A stretch of DNA of 9,162 nucleotides from an uncultured Ruminococcus sp. (GTDB lineage: Bacteria > Bacillota > Clostridia > Oscillospirales > CAG-272), in NCBI GenBank assembly GCA_900551005.1, contig URUL01000078.1, positions 1 through 9,162 of the forward strand. Direction: 5' to 3'. Both the position numbers and the translations under genes were made by a program. The notes under the pieces are model-generated. The model did no database searches, was not told where the DNA came from, and saw only the letters and a list, made by a program, of their open reading frames with translations. Below are positions 1 through 6,024 of this stretch, in pieces; position 1 is the first letter of the stretch, and every line of letters starts with the position of its first letter.

Positions 1-954
1 GAGATCGATATCAATGCCGGCATACGTTATTTTTTCCGTTCCGAGAACGTTCTTTGCCACCGTGCGGACAAGCTCCTCTGTCAGATTCATGATCCCCTCG
101 AAATCCGTATACGCCTGATAGAGCTCGAGAAGCGTAAATTCGGGATTATGTCTCGTATCCATGCCCTCATTGCGGAAAACTCTGCCTATCTCATAAACCT
201 TCTCAAAGCCGCCCACGATGAGTCTCTTCAGATGAAGCTCGAGAGCGATTCTCATATACATGGGGATATCGAGCGCATTGTGATGCGTGATGAAGGGACG
301 CGCGGAAGCACCGCCCGCGATATTATGAAGCACGGGGGTCTCTACCTCACAGAAGCCCTTGTCATCAAGAAATCTGCGTATCTCTCTGATGATGGCAGAA
401 CGCTTTGCAAATGTTTCGCGCACCTCGGGATTAACGATGAGATCTACATATCTCTGACGGTAACGCAGGTCTGTATCCTTGAGTCCATGATACTTCTCGG
501 GAAGAGGAAGCAGTGACTTTGAAAGGAGAGTAACCTTTGTCGCATGGATCGATATCTCGCCTGTCTGCGTGCGGAATACTCTTCCGTCAACGCCGAGAAT
601 GTCGCCGATATCCCATTTTTTGAAGGCGGCATAATCCTCCTCGCCTACATCATCACGCTTAACATATACCTGTATTCTGTCGGTGCCGTCACGCAGATCC
701 ATGAAGGAAGCCTTGCCCATAATGCGGCGGCTCATCATTCTGCCGGCAACGGAAACGCTCTTTCCCTCAAAGCCTTCGAAATCGTTCTTTATCTCGAGCG
801 CATGCGCGTTTATATCATATTTTACAATGGTAAAAGGATCCTGGCCTTCTTCTCTTAACGCGGCAAGCTTATCGCGTCTTATCTGCAAAATCTCGTTTAC
901 CTTTTCCTCGGTAAGCTCCTCTGCCGCCTGATTCTGATTATCAAATTCTGCCAT
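1..954 (-). CDS. lysS: Lysyl-tRNA synthetase, class II (5' part, cut by window edge)
   Basis: This enzyme charges tRNA-Lys with lysine in the cytoplasm, via a lysyl-adenylate. The visible 318 residues start with ATG at 954 and run in frame to the window edge; bacterial LysS is about 490-505 residues, so roughly the last third is missing. Residues ~66-143 form the N-terminal OB-fold that binds the anticodon. Class II motif 1 lies at ~184-208 (IREIRRFLDDKGFCEVETP). The lysine-enzyme signature GGASARPFITHHNALD is at 214-229, and motif 2 at ~251-274 contains GRVFRNEG and RHNPEFT. Motif 3 lies outside the window. A GAGGAG ribosome binding site sits 8 bases before the ATG. The gene follows greA by only 23 bp with no terminator, so both are probably on one transcript. 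No T-box leader is visible before it. Identification is very secure. Confidence 0.97.
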   Translation of the reverse strand, partial: MAEFDNQNQAAEELTEEKVNEILQIRRDKLAALREEGQDPFTIVKYDINAHALEIKNDFEGFEGKSVSVAGRMMSRRIMGKASFMDLRDGTDRIQVYVKRDDVGEEDYAAFKKWDIGDILGVDGRVFRTQTGEISIHATKVTLLSKSLLPLPEKYHGLKDTDLRYRQRYVDLIVNPEVRETFAKRSAIIREIRRFLDDKGFCEVETPVLHNIAGGASARPFITHHNALDIPMYMRIALELHLKRLIVGGFEKVYEIGRVFRNEGMDTRHNPEFTLLELYQAYTDFEGIMNLTEELVRTVAKNVLGTEKITYAGIDIDL

Positions 955-977
955 GTCGGTTTCTCCTCGATAAATGT

Positions 978-1454
978 TTAGTTCTTAGTTATCTTCAATA
1001 CCTTATATTTTACCGTTCCGTCCGGGATCTCAATGGTAACGGTATCGCCTATTCTTGTGCCGATGAGCGCCTTGCCTATCGGAGACTGGTCCGAGATCTT
1101 TCTCGCCGCGGGGTCGACCTCGTGAGAATTTACAATAATAAATTCATCCTCTTCGTCATATTCCATATCCAGTACGCTGACGGTCACGCCGGGTCTTACC
1201 GAATCCGTCTGTATTTCGCTGTCGGATATGACGGTGACATGCTTGAGAGTTTCCTCAAGCTCGGCTATCTGCGCCTCTACCTTTGCCTGTTCGTTCTTTG
1301 CTTCGTCATATTCGCTGTTTTCACTGAGGTCGCCGAAAGAACGGGCTATGCCTACATTTTCAGCAGCCTCCTTACGTTTTACGCTTTTCAGAAAATCAAG
1401 CTCCTGCTGCAGTTTTTCAAGCCCGCTTTCCGTCATTACAATCTGTTTAGCCAT
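978..1454 (-). CDS. greA: Transcription elongation factor GreA
   Basis: GreA enters the RNA polymerase secondary channel and stimulates cleavage of backtracked RNA, rescuing stalled complexes. The 158-residue length is the family norm. Residues 1-~75 form the N-terminal antiparallel coiled coil. Its tip carries the signature GDLSENSEYDEAK (41-53), including the two acidic residues that help hold the catalytic magnesium (D42 and E45, equivalent to D41/E44 of the E. coli protein). Residues ~80-158 form the FKBP-like C-terminal domain with SPIGKALIG at 124-132. The ATG at 1454 is preceded by an AAAGGGAG ribosome binding site about 8 bases away. It lies 35 bp after the S41 protease gene and 23 bp before lysS; a greA-lysS pair is common in Clostridia. 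No promoter is evident in the short 5' gap, so it is probably transcribed with the protease gene. Confidence 0.97.
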   Translation of the reverse strand: MAKQIVMTESGLEKLQQELDFLKSVKRKEAAENVGIARSFGDLSENSEYDEAKNEQAKVEAQIAELEETLKHVTVISDSEIQTDSVRPGVTVSVLDMEYDEEDEFIIVNSHEVDPAARKISDQSPIGKALIGTRIGDTVTIEIPDGTVKYKVLKITKN

Positions 1455-1489
1455 TAGAATATCTCCCTTTTGTTAATTATTTGAATCAT

Positions 1490-2836
1490 TTATTTGATCA
1501 TTGAAAAGGCTTCGTCCAAAGCCGCTTTCAGCTGAGCGTCCTCTTCCAATGTGAGTTTCATGATGTTTGTATTGCTGTATTCGTCGGCAAGCTTTACCTC
1601 TATATCCGGCGCTATTCCTTCTCCGTCATAATTTTCGGAGAACGGAGGCGCATAGAGGAAGGAGGTGACCATGAGACATCCGCCGCCCACAACATAGCCT
1701 GTCTGCCCACAGCCCTTGCCGTAGGTATTCCCGCCAATGATCGTCACTTTGCCGTAATCGCGCAGGGCCGAGGTGAAAAGCTCGGAAGCGGAAGCCGAAT
1801 TTTCATTGGTGAGAATGACCATCGGAACGTCTGTTTCACTTGCATCTGAGCGATAAGTCTCCTCGAGAACCATCTCGTCGCCTTCTCTGCGGAAGATACG
1901 GACTATAGGACCTTCGGGAAGCAGATAGTCAAGCATGGTGCATACCGCCGTCAGCTCTCCGCCGGGATTGTCTCGTACATCGAATATGAGGCTCTCACAG
2001 CCCTCGTCAAGTGCCGCGTTCACAGCGGCTTTGAACTGCTTCGGCGTGACGGAATAGAAATTTGTTATATAAATATATCCTATCTTCTTGCCTTCGCGCT
2101 CATAAATATACGATATTACCGTCTGTGCCTCATAATAATTTCTTGTCACGGGAATATCTGTCTCCACGCCATCGCGTTTTATCGTCAGAACCACTTGTGT
2201 TCCCGGCTCTCCGGCAACGAGACTTACGGCTTCGTTATAGCCTATATCAGTGATGCGCTGACCGCTGACGGCAACGATGATATCTCCTTTTTGCAATCCT
2301 GCCGCCAGAGCGGGACTCGATTCCATTACATGAACTATCTCGATTCCTTCCTCCGCCTGTACAATATAAACACCGATGCCAACGGAATTTCCGCTCATCT
2401 TCGCAGAGTAATCAGCCCATTCCTCGGCATTGTAATAAACGGCATAATCGTCTCCCGAGTAATAGGCATAGGAATGGAGCAGGGCATCATTTATGGCTTC
2501 CTGATCCACCTCATAAATGTAATTTTTATTGAAAATGTCTATCATATCGAAAAGCGCGCTGTATTTTGCAAGCTCTCCGCGCTCTTCGTTTATTTTGGCG
2601 CTCTGATTCACGCTCATCACAATAAATGTCGTCTGAAAGGTGATCAGTACGGCAAGAACGATCAGAAATATCGAGAGAATCAGTGATATCTTCTTCGGTT
2701 GCTTCGCATTGCCGCTTATATTGGCATACACAGGTGCTTTTTCCTCGGGCAGTATCTCCCGATCGTTCTGCCCGCCCGTTATTTTTTCACGTTCTTCCAT
2801 ATTCTCCATATTTTCCATATTATCTGTATTACCCAT
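1490..2836 (-). CDS. Membrane-anchored S41 family (C-terminal processing) serine protease with PDZ domain
   Basis: A carboxyl-terminal-processing type protease of 448 residues, expected to act outside the membrane on C-termini of exported or membrane proteins; the substrate is unknown. Residues 1-48 are a polar cytoplasmic tail, 50-75 one transmembrane helix acting as signal anchor, ~145-225 a PDZ domain (carboxylate-binding loop near GVGIGVYIV, then SPALAAGLQKGDIIVAVSG), and ~250-415 the S41 catalytic domain. The motif NSASASELF gives the nucleophile S349; TYGKG gives K374, 25 residues later as in Prc and CtpB; Q378 at K+4 matches the third catalytic residue of CtpB, so the enzyme looks active. 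The first ATG is chosen because GGAG sits about 6 bases before it, although three more in-frame ATGs follow in a short repeat. It is the first gene of a likely protease-greA-lysS unit. No strong promoter is visible upstream, and I cannot assign it to CtpA or CtpB. Confidence 0.93.
   Translation of the reverse strand: MGNTDNMENMENMEEREKITGGQNDREILPEEKAPVYANISGNAKQPKKISLILSIFLIVLAVLITFQTTFIVMSVNQSAKINEERGELAKYSALFDMIDIFNKNYIYEVDQEAINDALLHSYAYYSGDDYAVYYNAEEWADYSAKMSGNSVGIGVYIVQAEEGIEIVHVMESSPALAAGLQKGDIIVAVSGQRITDIGYNEAVSLVAGEPGTQVVLTIKRDGVETDIPVTRNYYEAQTVISYIYEREGKKIGYIYITNFYSVTPKQFKAAVNAALDEGCESLIFDVRDNPGGELTAVCTMLDYLLPEGPIVRIFRREGDEMVLEETYRSDASETDVPMVILTNENSASASELFTSALRDYGKVTIIGGNTYGKGCGQTGYVVGGGCLMVTSFLYAPPFSENYDGEGIAPDIEVKLADEYSNTNIMKLTLEEDAQLKAALDEAFSMIK
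2795..2821 (-). repeat. Three 9-bp tandem repeats at the start of the S41 protease gene
   Basis: The reading frame holds three copies of AAT ATG GAR, encoding Asn-Met-Glu repeated at residues 6-14. Because the unit is 9 bp, copy-number change would keep the frame and only lengthen or shorten the cytoplasmic tail. Each unit also supplies an in-frame ATG. Confidence 0.7.
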
Positions 2837-2911
2837 AAAAATCTCCGTAAGAAAATGTTGCGTATTCTGAATTTTTCCCGAAAGAAAATTCTGTCCGATT
2901 ATTCTGCAAAA

Positions 2912-2942
2912 GAGCGAACCTTTATATACAAACGGTTCGCTC
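2912..2942 (-). terminator. Probable intrinsic terminator after the CdaR/PucR regulator
   Basis: A perfect 9-bp inverted repeat, GAGCGAACC and GGTTCGCTC, flanks a 13-base AT-rich loop. Read on the minus strand it begins 11 bases past the regulator's stop codon and is followed by TTTTGC, a short U-tract. On the plus strand no T-run follows, so it is oriented for the regulator gene. The short U-tract makes partial read-through into the S41 protease gene possible. Confidence 0.7.
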
Positions 2943-2953
2943 CGGAGTCTATA

Positions 2954-4039
2954 TCAATATCTGTTACTCTTTGAATTGAGATAGCTTCTTACCATGAGAG
3001 CTACCTTGAAGGTTATCGCATTTTCAAATTCGCGCAGGTCAAGACCCGTTATCTTCTTTATCTTATCCAGTCTGTACACAAGCGTGTTTCTGTGAACAAA
3101 CATTTTTCTCGAGGTTTCGGAAACATTCAGATTGTTCTCAAAAAAGCACTGTATCGTAGAGAGCGTCTCGCGGTCAAGTGCGTCTATGGAATCCTTCTGA
3201 AAGACCTCATTGAGGAATATTTCGCAGAGCGTCACCGGAAGCTGATAGATAAGTCTGCCTATGCCGAGATTCTCATAGCTTACTATATGCTTGTCAGAAT
3301 CAAATATATGCCCCACCTCGAGTGCCGTCTGCGCCTCTCTGTAGGAACGGGAGATATCCTTGATATTCTCGGCGGGACTGCCTATCCCTATGGATATCTT
3401 CGCATAAAATTCTGAAGCAAGCGTATCCACTATCTCCGTAGCCGTCTTTTCCAGCTCGGCAAGCTCTGTCTCAGGCTTCAGCTCACGGACGAGAACGATA
3501 TCGCGCTCTCCCGTGCTGATCACATAATCCTGGTTTGAATTCGGGAACATATTCTGAATGATATCAAAAGGCGATGTCTCCGTGTTCGAGCCGAATTTGA
3601 TCAGAAAGACAACGCGCCATACATCTGTTGCGAAGTTGAGCTCCTTGCTCCTGATATACATATCGCCGGGAAGAACATTGTCAAGAAGCACGTTCTTGAT
3701 AAAGGATGTCTTGTCATACTTGTCGTCATGATAATTCTTGATATTGTTCAGAGCGACGGCAAGCACGCAGGACATCTGAGCAGCCATCTCATCCTCGCCC
3801 TGGATAAATACGATATATTCCGAATTGGCATCCTGCGACATGGGTCTATAGGTAAATCCGCCGTATGTCACAACATCGGAAACATAGCTCAGCTCTTCTT
3901 TTATATTCTGCTTTGTTTCCCCGATCTTCATGAGATCGCTGCAAGCAACTATCACAGCGTTATCATCAATGACGCCTATTGTTCTGCCTATGGCGTCCTT
4001 CATCTGATGGATAACGCCCTGAAACAATCTGCTTGACAT
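2954..4039 (-). CDS. CdaR/PucR-family transcriptional regulator
   Basis: A 361-residue DNA-binding regulator. The C-terminus (about 290-350) has the PucR-type helix-turn-helix with the hallmark NVSETSRKMFVHRNTLVYRL (305-324) followed by DKIKKITGLDL. The N-terminus (~1-110, including IGVIDDNAVIVACSD and KIGET) resembles the sugar-diacid recognition domain of CdaR. The middle (~135-250, including ISIGIGSPAENIKDISRSYREA) resembles the degenerate GGDEF-like domain that links the two in this family. CdaR of E. coli controls glucarate and galactarate use, but no sugar-acid or purine genes are nearby, so ligand and targets are unknown. A strong AGAGGAG site 9 bases before ATG 4039 fixes the start. 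It has its own promoter and downstream terminator and so looks monocistronic. A palindrome over the -35 box and a hairpin in the leader make autoregulation plausible. Confidence 0.88.
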   Translation of the reverse strand: MSSRLFQGVIHQMKDAIGRTIGVIDDNAVIVACSDLMKIGETKQNIKEELSYVSDVVTYGGFTYRPMSQDANSEYIVFIQGEDEMAAQMSCVLAVALNNIKNYHDDKYDKTSFIKNVLLDNVLPGDMYIRSKELNFATDVWRVVFLIKFGSNTETSPFDIIQNMFPNSNQDYVISTGERDIVLVRELKPETELAELEKTATEIVDTLASEFYAKISIGIGSPAENIKDISRSYREAQTALEVGHIFDSDKHIVSYENLGIGRLIYQLPVTLCEIFLNEVFQKDSIDALDRETLSTIQCFFENNLNVSETSRKMFVHRNTLVYRLDKIKKITGLDLREFENAITFKVALMVRSYLNSKSNRY

Positions 4040-4048
4040 ATTTGTTTT

Positions 4049-4055
4049 CTCCTCT
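4049..4055 (-). promoter_or_regulatory. Shine-Dalgarno of the CdaR/PucR regulator
   Basis: AGAGGAG read on the minus strand, 9 bases before ATG 4039. It lies immediately 3' of the leader hairpin at 4057-4083, so folding of that hairpin could influence ribosome access. Confidence 0.8.
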
Positions 4056-4056
4056 C

Positions 4057-4083
4057 GTGCCGACTAAATTCGTCATTTGGCAC
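4057..4083 (-). promoter_or_regulatory. Inverted repeat / hairpin in the regulator's 5' leader
   Basis: Arms GTGCC and GGCAC, extended inward by GAC/GTC across a 4-base bulge, enclose a 7-base loop. It lies between the predicted transcription start (about 4098) and the ribosome binding site. It could be an RNA hairpin or a DNA operator; the sequence cannot decide which. Confidence 0.5.
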
Positions 4084-4104
4084 TGCTTTTCACTATATAT
4101 ACAT

Positions 4105-4133
4105 ATATTAACTCATTTTTTGTGAAATTTCAA
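4105..4133 (-). promoter_or_regulatory. Sigma-A promoter of the CdaR/PucR regulator
   Basis: On the minus strand, -35 TTGAAA (4128-4133), a 17-base spacer and -10 TAATAT (4105-4110): five of six consensus bases in each box at ideal spacing. Transcription should start near 4098, giving a leader of about 60 bases. The perfect 10-bp palindrome TGAAATTTCA (4123-4132) overlaps the -35 box and is a candidate operator. Confidence 0.85.
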
Positions 4134-4159
4134 TAGTTTTTTCGGAAAAATATCTAAAT

Positions 4160-4984
4160 TTACATCATTTTTATAGTGCAGAATATACCAAGAGCAAGAT
4201 ATATCACAAAAAATGCTATTATCAGATACACCGCCATGAAATTGACCGCCATGCAGATGACCGCAAACACAAGGAGAAGCGCCGCCATGATGAGCCAGAA
4301 TATATGATAGAACTTCGCATCCTCTCTTTTTTCGACCGTTTTTCCGAAAAGCTTCAGTCCGCCCTTTTTGGAGAAAAGGATCGTAAAAGCGATGATCGCC
4401 ACGGGAGCGGCAAATACATATATCTTTGCGATTATTTCGAGGACCTTATCGAGTCCGTAGTTGGCAGTGCTGCCGACATAGTAGAGTGCGGCGCCCGATA
4501 CAAACGAGAAAAGCGAAAACTCAAAAAAGCTTCTTGCGCAGATATTATAGAGGAACGCAAGCAGAACAGAGGCAAAGAAAAGCACCTGAACCTTTATCAT
4601 TGCGTTTGTAAGGAAGCGTATCAGCAAGAGAGATATAAACACGATAACAAAAGCACTCATGATCCCGAAGGATGTGACAACTCTGCGTGATTCATCCGTT
4701 CCCTTCTTCTTCGTATATATATAATAAGCCACGGAAAGACAAGCGAGCACGGCAGAAATAATGATCGTAAGCGTAATTACCGTGAAAACAGGCTCGCCGT
4801 TCTTCATGACATATGAAAAAAGCTTGGCCTGATAATTTTCGAGCACGGTCAGCGCTCCGAATCCTGCCATGGCGACAAAGATCAGCGCGATGACTCTGAA
4901 AATGACAGTTTCCTCCGCCTTTGCATCATATTTCTTCTTATTTTTGTTGGTGTTCATATCGGTTTTCCATTTCTCGGCGATCAT
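4160..4984 (-). CDS. Unrecognised multi-pass membrane protein
   Basis: I do not recognise this family. The 274-residue protein has a charged, Lys/Asn-rich N-terminus (residues 1-27) and then about eight hydrophobic segments, near residues 28-48, 67-90, 103-130, 133-153, 156-172, 186-206, 226-248 and 249-270. Short Lys/Arg-rich loops (TKKKGTDESRR, SKKGGLKLFGKTVEKRED) probably face the cytoplasm. I see no catalytic, metal-binding or nucleotide-binding motif. The start is uncertain: ATG 4984 has no ribosome binding site, whereas the in-frame ATG at 4957 (residue 10) has GGA about 8 bases upstream and may be the real start, giving 265 residues. The gene lies 44 bp after rsmE with no clear promoter between, so it may ride on the rsmE transcript. 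No clear terminator follows its stop codon. The open frame and hydrophobic pattern support a real gene. Confidence 0.8.
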   Translation of the reverse strand: MIAEKWKTDMNTNKNKKKYDAKAEETVIFRVIALIFVAMAGFGALTVLENYQAKLFSYVMKNGEPVFTVITLTIIISAVLACLSVAYYIYTKKKGTDESRRVVTSFGIMSAFVIVFISLLLIRFLTNAMIKVQVLFFASVLLAFLYNICARSFFEFSLFSFVSGAALYYVGSTANYGLDKVLEIIAKIYVFAAPVAIIAFTILFSKKGGLKLFGKTVEKREDAKFYHIFWLIMAALLLVFAVICMAVNFMAVYLIIAFFVIYLALGIFCTIKMM

Positions 4985-5028
4985 ATTTTAATGTTTTTAT
5001 TTTGCTGCCGTTCGCCGCACGGCAAGCT

Positions 5029-5769
5029 TTAAAGTTCAAAAGCAAAAGAAGCGCATGCGAGAGCAAAGCCGGATGCCGTCTCGCATCTGAGGATTCTGTT
5101 TCCGAGCGTAACGGGTTTGACTCCGAATTTTTCTGCCTGCTCTATTTCCTCTTCGGAATAGCCGCCCTCCGGTCCGATGAAAAACGAGATCGGAGAGGAT
5201 CGATCATCGCCTCTCTCAAAAAGCGCCTGTCTTAATGAAAACTCATCCTCTTCCTCATAGCAGATAAGCGCCGTTCCGTCCGTGCAGGCGATATCGATTG
5301 CCGTAGCATAGCTTATCGGCGCACAAACGGATGGTATGATGCCTCTTCCGCATTGCTTTGCCGCTTCGTATGCTATTCGCCTGTAGCGCTCCAGCTTTTT
5401 CGTTTCTCTCGAAAGCTCGGGCTTCACGACGCATCTTGATGAAAATACGGGAATGATCTCACATACGCCCATCTCAACGGATTTCTGAACGATATATTCA
5501 AATTTATCACCCTTGGGAACAGACTGAAAAAGCCGTATCTTCATCGGGAATTCCGTTTTTGAAGGAGCCGTTCCCAATATCGTCGCACGCACGATTCCGT
5601 CAAAAGCCGTCGAAATGCGACAGAAATAATCGTGTCTGTTCATATCGCAGACCGTTATCTCTTCTCCCTCGCGCATACGAAGCGACGAAATGATATGCTT
5701 TGCATCATCACCGAGAATGACTATTTCTTCGTCATAGATCTGGCTCGGCGGCACAAAAAATCTCGGCAC
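5029..5769 (-). CDS. rsmE: 16S rRNA (uracil-1498-N3) methyltransferase RsmE
   Basis: A SPOUT-family methyltransferase that uses S-adenosylmethionine to methylate N3 of U1498 in 16S rRNA of the assembled small subunit. At 246 residues it is full length. Residues 1-~70 form the PUA-like RNA-binding domain (MPRFFV start, DAKHIISSLRMREGEEITVCD at 22-42). Residues ~75-246 form the knotted catalytic domain, with KGDKFEYIVQKSVEMGVCEIIPV (86-108), EAAKQCGRG (135-143) and the cofactor-binding knot motifs IGPEGGYSEEEI (198-209) and LGNRILRCETAS (222-233). The start codon is GTG, fixed by AGGAGG 8 bases upstream and the typical MPRFF beginning. In many Firmicutes rsmE directly follows prmA; here a 255-bp spacer with a consensus promoter separates them, so rsmE has its own transcription start. 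Confidence 0.96.
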   Translation of the reverse strand: MPRFFVPPSQIYDEEIVILGDDAKHIISSLRMREGEEITVCDMNRHDYFCRISTAFDGIVRATILGTAPSKTEFPMKIRLFQSVPKGDKFEYIVQKSVEMGVCEIIPVFSSRCVVKPELSRETKKLERYRRIAYEAAKQCGRGIIPSVCAPISYATAIDIACTDGTALICYEEEDEFSLRQALFERGDDRSSPISFFIGPEGGYSEEEIEQAEKFGVKPVTLGNRILRCETASGFALACASFAFEL

Positions 5770-5777
5770 GGAGCATT

Positions 5778-5783
5778 CCTCCT
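5778..5783 (-). promoter_or_regulatory. AGGAGG ribosome binding site that fixes the rsmE GTG start
   Basis: The perfect AGGAGG lies 8 bases before GTG 5769. An out-of-frame ATG at 5774-5776 is only one base from it and too close to be used. This supports GTG as the initiator. Confidence 0.85.
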
Positions 5784-5911
5784 CTCAGAAGTGATTTTTT
5801 GCTTTTTTACGCAAAATATGCGAAGATCAAAACCTTCGCATAAAAGCCACTCTGCCTCCGACAAAAAGCAGCATGTATAAAAAGCATCGGCTTTATTGCA
5901 ATTCTTCCAGT
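5784..5911 (-). promoter_or_regulatory. Structured leader of rsmE (possible regulatory RNA)
   Basis: The region between the promoter and the rsmE ribosome binding site can form several stems. AAAGCC (5889-5894) can pair with GGCTTT (5843-5848), enclosing a CTGC/GCAG hairpin (5868-5871 with 5852-5855). TATGCGAAG and CTTCGCATA (arms 5834-5842 and 5817-5825, 8-base loop) form a perfect 9-bp stem followed by TTTTGC. TTTTGC/GCAAAA (5811-5816 with 5797-5802) may form a third. I do not recognise a known riboswitch or T-box. The 9-bp stem plus short U-tract resembles a weak attenuator. Confidence 0.45.
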
Positions 5912-5940
5912 ATTATACAACAAAATAAGCCGTTTGTCAA
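5912..5940 (-). promoter_or_regulatory. Perfect consensus sigma-A promoter upstream of rsmE
   Basis: On the minus strand, TTGACA (5935-5940), 17 bases, TATAAT (5912-5917): an exact consensus match. Directly upstream is an A/T-rich stretch with A- and T-tracts (5941-5960) resembling an UP element. Transcription should start near 5905, giving a leader of about 135 bases before rsmE. It points only toward rsmE and the membrane-protein gene. Confidence 0.92.
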
Positions 5941-5963
5941 AGTATTTATGAAAATTTTTCCTC

Positions 5964-5979
5964 AATATTTATAAATATT
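5964..5979. repeat. 16-bp perfect AT-only palindrome upstream of the rsmE promoter
   Basis: AATATTTATAAATATT is its own reverse complement. It lies 23 bp upstream of the -35 box within a very AT-rich stretch. It could bind a dimeric protein or simply be curved upstream DNA; AT-rich composition makes chance a real possibility. Confidence 0.5.
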
Positions 5980-6024
5980 ACCGTATATTTTTATAAATTT
6001 CGCCGATAAGTAGGAAAAAACGCG

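Noticed and set aside
955..977. T-box leader for lysS
   Set aside because: Only 23 bp separate greA and lysS, far too short for a T-box.
2195..2686. Plus-strand open frame opposite the S41 protease gene
   Set aside because: It is the antisense shadow of a protease gene whose catalytic motifs are all intact; no recognisable product or ribosome binding site.
2837..2911. Promoter for the S41 protease-greA-lysS block
   Set aside because: No pair of boxes with acceptable match and spacing. A near-palindrome (2869-2891, GAATTTT/AAAATTC arms) was noted but is AT-rich and may be chance.
2915..2939. LexA-type box (CGAAC...GTTCG) downstream of the regulator
   Set aside because: The half-sites are far more than 4 bases apart and sit in a terminator-like hairpin after a stop codon.
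5007..5023. GCCGT/ACGGC hairpin between rsmE and the membrane-protein gene
   Set aside because: Five-bp stem with no T-run on either strand; not callable as a terminator.
5807..5887. 26-codon ATG frame in the rsmE leader
   Set aside because: No ribosome binding site before its ATG, and its bases are better explained by the leader stems.
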